Positions 45,580 to 53,835 of a stretch of 64,000 nt of DNA are shown piece by piece. The DNA is taken from assembly GCA_964627935.1 (NCBI GenBank), contig CAZVLB010000012.1, positions 1-64,000 on the forward strand, written 5' to 3'. Within the stretch, counting starts at the first letter, position 1. Each line of letters begins with the position of its first letter. The position numbers were made by a program, and so were the translations under genes. Origin of the DNA: JAABVY01 sp964627935 (GTDB taxonomy: Bacteria; Zixibacteria; MSB-5A5; JAABVY01). The notes under the pieces are model-generated. The model was not told the DNA's origin. It made no database searches and saw nothing but the letters and a program-made list of their open reading frames with translations.

Positions 45580-47256
45580 ATGAGCAATAATCTCAGGTAC
45601 AATATCTCTGATGAGAGGCTGAAATATGATGGGGAAAAATCGATTGTTCCCCTCGATGATGACTATCTCATTGAATTCAACCAGTTACACAGCAAAGTGC
45701 TCGACTACTACAGCATATCATTGATCGAGGGGTATGTCAGCAAGCTTTGCGACAAGGTAAACGAACGATCCAACCTGGGCGCCCTGCGAAACCGTCAGTT
45801 GCGTCAATCGGCCATTCTTTCGGCCGCTTTGTCGGCGGTTGCAGTAAGGCTGAGGGGCTTCGGGGCCTTTGCCAAACTGCCCAGGGACCAGCAGACAAAG
45901 GATCGCAAAAACGAATGTAAACGCACCAACGACCGTGATGCCGCACAGGTAATGGCCGAGGTACTCCAGCTCACAACAGAAACATTTCCGCGCGGCGAGG
46001 AAGTCGTGATCGAATGTTCGATCACGGAAGGCGTACGTGTCAAGCCCGGAAAAGAGGCCGGAGGTAATCCCACAATCGCAGTTGGCGCGCTTTTCGGCAA
46101 AGAGGAACATCGCCATGACTACGGCCTGACTGTTCATCCCAGCGTAACGCTTCTGTCTATGGGTAATGATGTGATCGAAGGCACCACCAAATCGGTTATG
46201 GGTCAGCATTCATCATTGACTTCCATGTTTCTGACAGAGTCAGGGGTCAAAAGACATCTGCCGGATATATATGTTCAGCGCTGGATGGCAGGGGTTGATT
46301 TTGATGAATTCAATCCGCGTGAGACCTCGCTCATGGAAACAGCAGACCTTATCTCTCAGAAATATGGAATGAAAAGAGTCGAGGATCTGAGTGTCTACTT
46401 CCTCGACCGCCCTCGCCATTATCCGCCCATGGATGAGTTCAACGATGCCGGTATTGCCACGCCCTGGGACAAGGATGGCGACCTCTTCCCCGCTCTCGTG
46501 CTGGGTCTTGATGGCCTGAAATTTCCCGATGGCCGCGGGCTGTCGTCGATGATAGGCGAAATCGGCGGAAGCGCCGAATGGGCCGTGGGTGTTTTGCCCC
46601 TGGTATGGCGCGGTGGCCAGGCGCTGGGCATGCTCACCAGCCAATCCTCATTAACACGCAAGGGACTGACTCCGGAGGAGCTCTGGAACGAACGTTTTCA
46701 TTACACCGAAGAAGAACTGATGCTGATCCATGACGCTCGTTTTGAGCACAAGCCCTATTTCACAATTCATGACATTCTCGAACGTCCCTATGCCGGAGGA
46801 GTTGCCACCTTTGGTGCAATTTCCGATAATTATTTCTATCCTGAACTGACAGGCGTGAAATTCGACCGTACCAAAAACCTGATATTCGTAAATGTGCTGG
46901 TGATAAACTCCCTCGGGCTGGTACAACACTGGCATCTGGTTTTCCAGTGCCGCCATAATATCGAGGACACGGCTGTACGTATGCAGTGCCCCAAGAACGA
47001 CATCTACCATCTCAGAGGCAAAGAGCTCGAAGCCGCCATCGGCGAACAGCTCAATGACCCGGTTAAAAGGGCACGATTCAGAATGTTTTTCATCAATGAA
47101 TATTACCCGGCCATAATTCATATTCGCGATAAAATGGTGCTCCTGCACAAATCGATCGAAACGCTGATAAGCCGCGGCGCGCTTCAGGATAAGGACCGCG
47201 AGATTACCCGCGTGGTTCAACAGCTTGCACCGGATTGGTTTATTCATGATGATTAG
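45580..47256 (+). CDS. Divergent GlpX-type (class II) fructose/sedoheptulose bisphosphatase-like protein
   Basis: 558 residues from the ATG at 45580 (AAGG lies 7 nt upstream; a GTG one codon earlier is possible). E. coli GlpX has about 336. Despite low overall likeness, the class II signature order is clear: VVIECSITEG, GNDVIEGTTKSVMG (metal site D197/E200, for DP-L-EGT), PDIYVQRWMAG, FLDRPRHYPPMDEFNDAG (the LDRPRH motif), KDGDLFPAL and GEIGGSAEWAVGVLPL. There is an N-terminal extension of about 60-80 residues and a C-terminal one of about 80. It may be a phosphatase for a different sugar phosphate. Single-gene unit; terminator follows. Confidence 0.72.
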   Translation: MSNNLRYNISDERLKYDGEKSIVPLDDDYLIEFNQLHSKVLDYYSISLIEGYVSKLCDKVNERSNLGALRNRQLRQSAILSAALSAVAVRLRGFGAFAKLPRDQQTKDRKNECKRTNDRDAAQVMAEVLQLTTETFPRGEEVVIECSITEGVRVKPGKEAGGNPTIAVGALFGKEEHRHDYGLTVHPSVTLLSMGNDVIEGTTKSVMGQHSSLTSMFLTESGVKRHLPDIYVQRWMAGVDFDEFNPRETSLMETADLISQKYGMKRVEDLSVYFLDRPRHYPPMDEFNDAGIATPWDKDGDLFPALVLGLDGLKFPDGRGLSSMIGEIGGSAEWAVGVLPLVWRGGQALGMLTSQSSLTRKGLTPEELWNERFHYTEEELMLIHDARFEHKPYFTIHDILERPYAGGVATFGAISDNYFYPELTGVKFDRTKNLIFVNVLVINSLGLVQHWHLVFQCRHNIEDTAVRMQCPKNDIYHLRGKELEAAIGEQLNDPVKRARFRMFFINEYYPAIIHIRDKMVLLHKSIETLISRGALQDKDREITRVVQQLAPDWFIHDD

Positions 47257-47287
47257 GATAGTGATCTAAGATATAAAGTAAGATATA

Positions 47288-47325
47288 AAAAAAGAAGCCC
47301 CGTTCCCTAAGGAGCGGGGCATTTT
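47288..47325. terminator. Bidirectional terminator between GlpX-like and SWIB genes
   Basis: Stem GCCCCGTTCC/GGAGCGGGGC (47297-47306 with 47311-47320, one G-U pair in the plus direction), 4-nt loop, T-rich on both sides. Confidence 0.88.
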
Positions 47326-47339
47326 ATATCTGAAAACGA

Positions 47340-47819
47340 TCAGGCTTCTGAGAGATGCTTGTTGATCAGCTTTGTCATTTCGAACATGCTGACCGTTTTC
47401 TTGCGGCCAAAAATCGGCTGCAGTTTGTCATCGGCATTGATGTTTCTCTTGTTCTGGGGATCCTGCAGATTTTTCTTTTTGATGTACTCCCAGACCTTCT
47501 TGGTCACCTCGGTACGAGGCAGGGGCTTCGAGCCGACAATTTCCGCCAGTTCCGCTGAGGGTTTCATCGGTTTCATGAAAGCCGGATTCGGTTTGCGTTT
47601 GGCTTTCTTCTTGGCTGCTTTTTTCTTGGCAGGTTTCGTCTTGGCGGTTGTTTTCTTGGCTACTTTCTTCTTGGCAGCTTTCTTCTTGGCCGGTTTCTTC
47701 TTGGCTACTTTTTTCTTAGCTGCCGGTTTCTTCTTGGCCGCTGTTTTCTTGGCAGGTTTTTTCTTAGCCGCTGTTTTCTTCTTGGCTGCCTTTTTTGCTT
47801 TTTTCTTTTTAGCGGGCAT
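47340..47819 (-). CDS. Lysine-rich histone H1-like protein with SWIB domain
   Basis: 159 residues from the ATG at 47819, 6 nt after AAGGAG (a TTG two codons earlier is less likely). Residues 1-78 are tandem KKxAKK/PAKKKAA repeats like histone H1 tails or bacterial HU-linked tails. Residues about 80-159 form a SWIB/MDM2-like domain (FMKPMKPSAELAEIVG, LPRTEVTKKVWEYIKKKNLQD, NADDKLQPIFG, FEMTKLINKHL). The pairing is known in Chlamydiae and some other bacteria. Probably a nucleoid-associated DNA-binding protein. Confidence 0.9.
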   Translation of the reverse strand: MPAKKKKAKKAAKKKTAAKKKPAKKTAAKKKPAAKKKVAKKKPAKKKAAKKKVAKKTTAKTKPAKKKAAKKKAKRKPNPAFMKPMKPSAELAEIVGSKPLPRTEVTKKVWEYIKKKNLQDPQNKRNINADDKLQPIFGRKKTVSMFEMTKLINKHLSEA

Positions 47820-48113
47820 TGGCAACTCCTTTTGCTTGGGGTTTATTATTACTTTTGTAGCAATTTCTCTTCTTTTAATTTAACGGCCAAATTACTCCTA
47901 ACAGGCCCACTACAGAGGGGGAATTAAAAAATGTTTAAACTTTATATCAACAAAAATTTAATATATTCCCTCTAAAAACTGTCTCTCAGACAGCCTCTTA
48001 AAACACGCAAACAATTTATCATGGATCAAAAAAAAGGGATCATAAAGGCAAGCTTCCCCAAGATTCTTTGCCTGATGGAGTTGCGGACACCTCCCGAAAA
48101 GGCCATATTTATG

Positions 48114-49586
48114 CTAATCTTCAAGGATATACCCGGATATATCTATGCCATATTTATCCGGATCCACAAGATGCAGCACATTGCGGAAATAGCGGTCATT
48201 CTTATCGTCATAGGAAGCCAGACGGGTCCGCGGAGCAGGATATTTTTTACCGTTTCTGTCAGCAATAATCTTGACTTCCGGGCGGAAAAGGTCCTCGGGA
48301 TTATTCTGTACAACCAGGGCAAGCTCACCGGTATCCAGAAGAAGAAGACTGCCGACCGGATAAATACCGACAATATTTATGAAAACCTTCAAGAGGTAAG
48401 GATCGAATTTAACTTTGGTCTGCTGTATCATTTTCAGAATCACCTCGTCAACCGGCAGGGCCTTCTTGCGGTATGACCGTCCCGAAGTGAGAGCATCAAA
48501 GAAATCACAGATAGCCACAATGCGGGAGTAGAGATTCAGGTTGCGCTCCGAGTTGACATAAGGGTAACCGGTACCATCAAGGTTCTTGTGATGCTCGAAA
48601 GCGACCAGCATCGCCCGCCCGGTATAGCGGTCCATGCTGAATGACTGCGCCAGAGCCCGGGCCCCGAAAGTCGGATGTTCCTGCATGCGTGACCAGTCAG
48701 CCTTATCCAGGCCATTGGGCTTGTTCAAAAGATCGATCGGGATACGAGTTTTGCCGAAGTCATGAAACAGGGCCGCAAAACCGAGCTCGGCCAGCTGCGA
48801 CTTGGTGAATCCCAGGCGCAACCCCAGGGCAACTGCAAAGACGCTGACATTGACCGAATGCTTATATGTATATTGGTCGAAATTGCGCAAAGCGGTCAAT
48901 TCGAGAAGGTATGATTCATTTTTGATTATTTCATCAACCAGGGAATGAATCGCCCGTTTGGCCTTGATCAGATGAATCTGGCGTCCCTGCACGGAGGCGG
49001 TCATGACCTCCTGTACGACACTTATGGCCTTGAAAAATGATTTCTTTGCACCTGTCTTGTCATCAAGAGGCTGCTCATCCTTCGATGAAACCAGTTCCTG
49101 CACCTCAATAAATCGGACTCCGGAAATCCCGCGCTCATTGAAATGGCTGTTCAGTTTCTCGGCTCCCCTCTGGGAATCGTTTCCCTTGATCAATTCGAAA
49201 ACAGCTGCGGAAAGGCTATTGATTTCTATACCGGTCTCGAAAGCCAGTCCGGATATCTGCCATTTTTCAAAATTCTCCTGAAGATATTTGGCCGCAAGAT
49301 ATCCATCGAGATTGATTTTCAAGCGCTGCTGATTGAAGAACAGGTATCCCTCGACCGATGTCAGGAGCAGTTCCTGATCGGAATCGAGAGCCACGGAGAT
49401 CAGGTGGTGAAGCTTATCTATCTGCTTTTTATAGTTTGAATTGCCGCTGTCATAGAATGAGGCGGTTTTGAAGCATACAAATAACTGCGTGGCCAGGTCC
49501 CGTCCCAGGGCCTGCAGATTGGCAAGCGCCCGCTTCTCGGCATCGCTGGCCTGAACCGATTGCTGTTGTGCCTGCGTATTACTCAC
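48114..49586 (-). CDS. HD-GYP domain protein, probable cyclic-di-GMP phosphodiesterase
   Basis: 490 residues, cytoplasmic (no membrane segment). The N-terminal 190 residues are not assigned. Residues about 230-400 are an HD-GYP domain: HSVNVSVFAVALG, LFHDFGKTRIP, HPTFGARAL, FEHHKNLDGTGYP and VAICDFFDALTSGRSYRK. The HD metal pair and GTGYP are intact, with HDFGK for HDIGK and HHKNLDG for HHExxDG. Translationally coupled to the HEAT-repeat gene (ATGA, 49583-49586). C-terminal 90 residues resemble a short beta domain. Confidence 0.9.
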   Translation of the reverse strand: MSNTQAQQQSVQASDAEKRALANLQALGRDLATQLFVCFKTASFYDSGNSNYKKQIDKLHHLISVALDSDQELLLTSVEGYLFFNQQRLKINLDGYLAAKYLQENFEKWQISGLAFETGIEINSLSAAVFELIKGNDSQRGAEKLNSHFNERGISGVRFIEVQELVSSKDEQPLDDKTGAKKSFFKAISVVQEVMTASVQGRQIHLIKAKRAIHSLVDEIIKNESYLLELTALRNFDQYTYKHSVNVSVFAVALGLRLGFTKSQLAELGFAALFHDFGKTRIPIDLLNKPNGLDKADWSRMQEHPTFGARALAQSFSMDRYTGRAMLVAFEHHKNLDGTGYPYVNSERNLNLYSRIVAICDFFDALTSGRSYRKKALPVDEVILKMIQQTKVKFDPYLLKVFINIVGIYPVGSLLLLDTGELALVVQNNPEDLFRPEVKIIADRNGKKYPAPRTRLASYDDKNDRYFRNVLHLVDPDKYGIDISGYILED

Positions 49587-51355
49587 TTATCCAGTTCCCC
49601 TTCCAGCCTGTCGCCTGATTTCAACTTTTCCAGAAACAGCCTGGCCAGTCGACCGGCCGGATTATTCTTCTTGCCGGCTTCTTCCAGGACTGCCAGAGCA
49701 TGCTCACTCGCGAGGCCGGCCAGGGCATGGACCGCGGCCTCTTTCTGCATTTCCAGCACCTCCGATGAAAACAGCGACCATTTCTTGATTATCCTGCGCA
49801 ACGGCCCAACCGCCTCATCGCCTCCTGTCGTTGCCAGAGCGCGGATATATTTTTTCTGCTCATCGTGTTCGAAATCGCCGAACTGTGCCGACTGAACAAT
49901 CGCCAGTATATGCTCGAATGCGGGTTTGTAACCGTTCTTATCCAGAATGGCCAGAACTCGTCCCCTGACCCGATCGGACTCATCGCGCAGGAGCGGAACT
50001 ATTCTGCTATAGGCTTCAGGAGTGGAAATCTTTTCTATAGCTACAACAGCCTCCCAGCGCACCCTTTCATCGAAATGTTCGAGCGGTTTGCGCAGGTATT
50101 CCAACGCCTGGTCACCGCCTACTTCGCCAAGAATCAGCGCCGCATTGCGGATCACATACCAGCGCGAATCGAATACCGCATTGCCGATAATATCGATCCG
50201 GCTGCGGCCCTTGTTTACCAGGGCCTCAATCAGCATGCGACGGGCCGGAAAATATTCCAGTTCACCCAACATCCAGATCAATGCGGGCAGGCTGTTCCAG
50301 TCCAGTTCCTCGAGGTACATGCGGATACCCTCCAGGTCGGTATTGGGCGAGCTGTTGAGAGTATTGGTAATCTTGGAAATACGAATCCGGTCCCCGAAAC
50401 GCGCCAGGCTGTCGGCAAACTTATCCGCCCGGTTGGAAGAAACCTCTTTAATCGGCTTATAGGCCGCTTTCATCTTTTTCACTAGGTAGACCAGCAAGGG
50501 GTATTGCTGGCTGTCGAGCATGCGATCGAAAACGTTGTCGAGCGTATTGACTGTCTCATCAAATTTTGACAGTTCTTCTTCTGTCAGAAGGATATCCATT
50601 AAAAGATCAATAGCCTCGAATTCGATAATCAATTCCTCGTCGGCGCTAACCAGCGACTCTATATAATTGCGCTCCTCAACGCCGAATTGATGGATGTTGT
50701 GAAAGATCTGATTGATATCTTCCCCGTGAAATCCATCCTGGTCATAGGCATTCTGATATTCGGGATTGAGCATATCCAGCGGGCTGCCGTCTTCCGCCAT
50801 AGTTTCGCTTTCCAGCACTTCGGCATAGACCAGGTCGGGCGATTCAGGGATACGCTGATAGCTGTCATTGATTTCCGCCGTCGAGAAATCATCCACAGCG
50901 TCATATTCAATATTGGCAAAATCCCGTTGCCAGAATAGATTTACCAGGTCCTCGAAACCCTCGCGATCCTTGACCACAGTCAGGATGTCATCGAAGAAAC
51001 GCTCCCATTCCTCCTTTTGCAGGTCGGCCTTGAATGAAATCCTGCGGATGCCGTCACGATGCATGATGCCGGGCAGATTTTCTTCACGCGAAGGGGCCTT
51101 GAAGATCTCATGATTCCGGTCACAAAAGGCGTCGTTTAAGACATCGAATTCCATGCGCCCGATGTCCTGCAGGTAGGCGTTCAGTTTCTGCCAGCAGGAA
51201 CGTTTGAATTCCAGCGGGATGGGATTGTCGGCCGGGTACAACAGCGATGTTTTTATGCCCTTGGAGAGCACGGTCAAAAATTCGTGCACCCGATCGTAAT
51301 CAGGTCCCCCCCGTCCGGTTTCCCTGCTCTGGGAATGTGGTAGAATATCAGTCAT
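49583..51355 (-). CDS. HEAT-repeat protein coupled to HD-GYP protein
   Basis: 590 residues, soluble. The C-terminal half (about 330-570) contains HEAT/PBS-lyase-like repeats (ALIWMLGELEYFPARRMLIEAL, NAALILGEVGGDQALEYLRKPL, VRWEAVVAIEKISTPEAYSRIV). The N-terminal half is acidic and helical and not recognised. Repeats of this type are protein-binding. The start overlaps nothing upstream, and its stop overlaps the HD-GYP start, so it is probably the partner of that enzyme. Confidence 0.82.
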   Translation of the reverse strand: MTDILPHSQSRETGRGGPDYDRVHEFLTVLSKGIKTSLLYPADNPIPLEFKRSCWQKLNAYLQDIGRMEFDVLNDAFCDRNHEIFKAPSREENLPGIMHRDGIRRISFKADLQKEEWERFFDDILTVVKDREGFEDLVNLFWQRDFANIEYDAVDDFSTAEINDSYQRIPESPDLVYAEVLESETMAEDGSPLDMLNPEYQNAYDQDGFHGEDINQIFHNIHQFGVEERNYIESLVSADEELIIEFEAIDLLMDILLTEEELSKFDETVNTLDNVFDRMLDSQQYPLLVYLVKKMKAAYKPIKEVSSNRADKFADSLARFGDRIRISKITNTLNSSPNTDLEGIRMYLEELDWNSLPALIWMLGELEYFPARRMLIEALVNKGRSRIDIIGNAVFDSRWYVIRNAALILGEVGGDQALEYLRKPLEHFDERVRWEAVVAIEKISTPEAYSRIVPLLRDESDRVRGRVLAILDKNGYKPAFEHILAIVQSAQFGDFEHDEQKKYIRALATTGGDEAVGPLRRIIKKWSLFSSEVLEMQKEAAVHALAGLASEHALAVLEEAGKKNNPAGRLARLFLEKLKSGDRLEGELDK

Positions 51356-51665
51356 ATTTGCTTTTCGGGCCGTTGTTTCTGTGATTATCGGTCGAATGCA
51401 TCCTAAGTTTTAACCGGATTTTGACTTAGATTGCCAATAATGCCGACCGATTCGATGTTTTTTCCAAGCCGGGGGGAACGATCGCCCGTAAATGTCCATT
51501 TATTAATTCTTTAAGTGAGGATTCCGGAGGAACGAGCTGCCGATTGATAAAACATACAGATTTATATAAAATTTTATCTTTTAAATGACGAAATATGGCT
51601 TATATATTTCCTACGAAATAGCGGCTTAGCTGTTGAAAATAAAATAATTAGTATGTGGTTTTTTG
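51356..51665. other. Non-coding region between HEAT-repeat gene and OmpA-like promoter
   Basis: An A+T-rich stretch with no supported gene. It should contain the promoter of the HEAT/HD-GYP operon, but no convincing elements were seen. A GGAGG-like site at about 51525-51530 has no usable start codon next to it. Confidence 0.35.
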
Positions 51666-51719
51666 TTGATTTTTCCGATCAGCAATGTTAGATTTGCGCA
51701 AATTCCTCCTGATAGGAGG
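51666..51719 (+). promoter_or_regulatory. Promoter and 5' leader hairpin of the OmpA-like gene
   Basis: TTGATT (51666-51671), 17 nt, TAGATT (51689-51694) as a -35/-10 pair. Just at the expected start is a hairpin, CCTCCT-GAT-AGGAGG (51705-51719). The leader would be about 150 nt. A 5' hairpin on a long leader is known to stabilise E. coli ompA mRNA; the same here is inference. Confidence 0.35.
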
Positions 51720-51851
51720 GGAATAATAAGTTTATTGGAAATTTGAGTTAGTAAAAAGAGAGAAAACATAAACCTTTCAGGGAAGAAAGGGTGGGTGCAT
51801 ATTTTTCCTGCCTGATCTGACCTGCAAATCCCAAAACGGGGAGGTGGCAAA

Positions 51852-53324
51852 TTGCTAAATCGAAAAGTGATCCTGGTAGCATTTAGCTTAATTTTTCTTT
51901 TTGCCGGCCAGGCATTTTCCGCTGAAACGACCAAATCCGTTGGTATGGGTGTGCGTGGAGGCGGATTCTTTGTAGGCGGCGAATGGAATGCGAATCTCTT
52001 TGGCGGCGCCGAAATCAACTTTGGCGTGCACAAGAACTTCGCAATCGGCCTGCTGGGCGGTTACGGCCGCACAGGTGGAGCCGGTCTGGATCTCACATCT
52101 GCGGACCTGCCGCAACTTATTTCCGAGGACGATGCCCTTACCTTTACAGTTCGCACAATCGAACTGGTTGGTAATTTCTATCTTTCGCCAGAGAAAGAAT
52201 GGAGACCATATTTCACCGCCGGTGCCGGTCTGGGAACCTGGAATGTAACCGATGACGGTAATGAGGTTATGGTCCCGGATCTGGAAGGCGAGATGTTTGA
52301 ATTTGAAGATCAGTTCCTCTCGCTGGTAGTGGGCGCCGGTATGGAATATTTCCTCGTCGATGAGTTCTCAATCGGCGCCGCGGCCCGTTACCATATCTTT
52401 ACCGATGTTGGCTCCAACTTCAAGGATGAGCGCGATATCGGCGGCTCCGATGGCCTCGACAATCCCTCCGGAATGTTCGAGTTCGGCCTGACCCTGACCG
52501 CCTATCTGACATCCTGCGATGACGACGATAAAGATGATGTCTGCAACGAAGAAGACCGTTGTCCGGAAACACCGGTAGGCTGTATAGTCGATGAGTTCGG
52601 TTGCGAGCTGGACGGCGACGGTGACGGCGTTTGTGACGGCCTGGATATGTGCCCCGACACACCGGCCGGATGCCGTGTCGATGCCGCTGGCTGCACCATG
52701 GACAGCGATAATGACGGTGTCTGCGACGGTGTCGACCGTTGCGAAAATACACCTGAGGATTGCGAAGTTGACGCCTATGGCTGCCCGCTTGACAGTGATG
52801 GCGATACCGTCTGGGATTGCCGCGATGACTGCCCCAATACGCCGGCCGGATGTGTTGTGGATCAGAACGGTTGCCTGGTCGATTCGGATGAAGATGGTGT
52901 CTGCGATGGCCTCGATGAGTGCCCCGGTACTCCCGCCGGCCTGGAAGTCGATGAAAACGGCTGCCCCGTCGCATACAGGATCGAAAGAGAACTGGTTCTG
53001 GTTGGCGTGACCTTCGAAGTCAATTCCGCCAGACTGACCGAGGATTCACGCGATGAACTCGATAAGGTCGTCGAATCACTCGAAGCCCTGCCGCATGTCA
53101 AGCTGGAAGTCCAGGGTCATACAGACAATACCGGTTCCCGCGACTGGAATATGGAACTCTCGCAGATGAGAGCCGAAGCTGTTCGCGATTATTTCATCGA
53201 ACAGGGTGTTTCACCGGATCGCCTGGTGGCCAAGGGCTACGGTCCCGATCAGCCCAAGTATGACAATGCTACAGCTGAGGGCCGACAGAAAAACCGCAGG
53301 GTTGAGCTGGAGAGACTCAACTAA
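51852..53324 (+). CDS. OmpA-family outer-membrane protein with thrombospondin type-3 repeats
   Basis: 490 residues; TTG start 8 nt after GGGGAGG. Signal peptide (VILVAFSLIFLFAGQAFSA), then an eight-stranded-type barrel (about 30-215; VGMGVRGGGFFVGGEW). Residues about 220-375 are TSP3 calcium repeats (DGDGDGVCDGLDMCPDTPAGC and similar, with paired Cys). The C-terminal OmpA domain binds peptidoglycan (FEVNSARLTEDSRDELDKVV, VQGHTDNTGSRDWNMELSQM, KGYGPDQP, KNRRVEL). It links outer membrane and cell wall. Single-gene unit with its own promoter and terminator. Confidence 0.93.
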   Translation: MLNRKVILVAFSLIFLFAGQAFSAETTKSVGMGVRGGGFFVGGEWNANLFGGAEINFGVHKNFAIGLLGGYGRTGGAGLDLTSADLPQLISEDDALTFTVRTIELVGNFYLSPEKEWRPYFTAGAGLGTWNVTDDGNEVMVPDLEGEMFEFEDQFLSLVVGAGMEYFLVDEFSIGAAARYHIFTDVGSNFKDERDIGGSDGLDNPSGMFEFGLTLTAYLTSCDDDDKDDVCNEEDRCPETPVGCIVDEFGCELDGDGDGVCDGLDMCPDTPAGCRVDAAGCTMDSDNDGVCDGVDRCENTPEDCEVDAYGCPLDSDGDTVWDCRDDCPNTPAGCVVDQNGCLVDSDEDGVCDGLDECPGTPAGLEVDENGCPVAYRIERELVLVGVTFEVNSARLTEDSRDELDKVVESLEALPHVKLEVQGHTDNTGSRDWNMELSQMRAEAVRDYFIEQGVSPDRLVAKGYGPDQPKYDNATAEGRQKNRRVELERLN

Positions 53325-53355
53325 TCAAGATCATAAGCGATTCTTTAATAAATCA

Positions 53356-53384
53356 GGGCCGTCGATTTTGACGGCCCTTTTTTT
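53356..53384 (+). terminator. Rho-independent terminator of the OmpA-like gene
   Basis: Stem GGGCCGTC/GACGGCCC (53356-53363 with 53370-53377), 6-nt loop, then seven T residues. Confidence 0.95.
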
Positions 53385-53409
53385 ATCTCATCTTCATAAT
53401 ATATTTAAC

Positions 53410-53438
53410 TTGACATCATTATTATATTTTCGCTAATT
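53410..53438 (+). promoter_or_regulatory. Candidate promoter of an intergenic RNA
   Basis: A perfect -35 TTGACA (53410-53415), 16 nt, then GCTAAT (53432-53437). No protein gene follows on the plus strand, so it would drive the structured non-coding region after it. Confidence 0.45.
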
Positions 53439-53439
53439 A

Positions 53440-53820
53440 TTAACGGCGCTCGCCCCACCGCCGTTAACATCTCTGCCCTGACTTCATGATTTTCGTATTT
53501 TGACTCTTGTTTCACTGCCGGAGGCTTGCAAATAAAGCCCTGTTTTTGGGACGTGATAGAATGAATTAAGGAATTGATGCTTCTTCGTTCGCAAGGATTA
53601 ATGATGTGCGGTAGCTTCGCTTACTGCCCGCAGCCATAGCTTATTCTATAGGTCGCTGCGGGAAAGGGGACAGCAGATGAGCGAACTGCCGCACCGGGTA
53701 TATGCATTTCTATAATTACGTGCCCTCAGAATCCATTTATGGCTGACTGCGGGATTTTTCCCAAATGCCCTCGCAGAAGAAAAGCCGCAGGCCGATTAAA
53801 CTGCGGCTTCTTCATTTTTA
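53440..53820 (+). ncRNA. Putative structured non-coding RNA
   Basis: A 380-nt stretch without a supported gene that is unusually rich in hairpins. Stems seen: TTAACGGCG/CGCCGTTAA (53440-53448 with 53459-53467); GGCTT/AAGCC near 53524-53539; a long composite stem, 53606-53614 with 53686-53694 (9 bp, one G-U) continued by 53616-53623 with 53678-53685 (8 bp, one G-U) across a single bulged C; inside it CCCGCAGC/GCTGCGGG (53627-53634 with 53655-53662); and a final terminator-like hairpin. A TTGACA promoter precedes it. It does not match RNase P, SRP, tmRNA or 6S by eye. Alternatively it is a MITE/REP-like palindrome. Confidence 0.35.
53782..53820. terminator. Terminator hairpin before the lipoprotein gene
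   Basis: Perfect 9-bp stem AAGCCGCAG/CTGCGGCTT (53782-53790 with 53801-53809). U-rich tails on both strands: CTTCATTTTT on plus, TTTTCTTCT on minus. On minus it ends the lipoprotein gene; on plus it could end the putative RNA. Confidence 0.8.
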
Positions 53821-53835
53821 CTTTTTCAGGACAAA

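Noticed and set aside
47359..47883. Hydrophobic 174-codon frame on the plus strand, like a membrane protein
   Set aside because: Antisense of the lysine repeats (AAG reads as CTT) produces artificial Phe/Leu/Ala runs.
48021..48476. Open frame of 151 codons on the plus strand
   Set aside because: It lies almost entirely inside the HD-GYP gene in the opposite direction and shows no family motif or ribosome site; an antisense shadow.
51626..52033. Open frame of 135 codons on the minus strand
   Set aside because: Covers the promoter, leader and signal peptide of the OmpA-like gene; its translation has no recognisable pattern.
52420..52974. Arg/His-rich 184-codon frame on the minus strand
   Set aside because: A mirror of the repetitive TSP3 region, long only because of its biased composition.
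53440..53820. Structured region as RNase P RNA, SRP RNA or tmRNA
   Set aside because: None of the conserved cores (GAAAGUCC, GGAAGCAGC loop, tRNA-like GUUCGA end) could be found.
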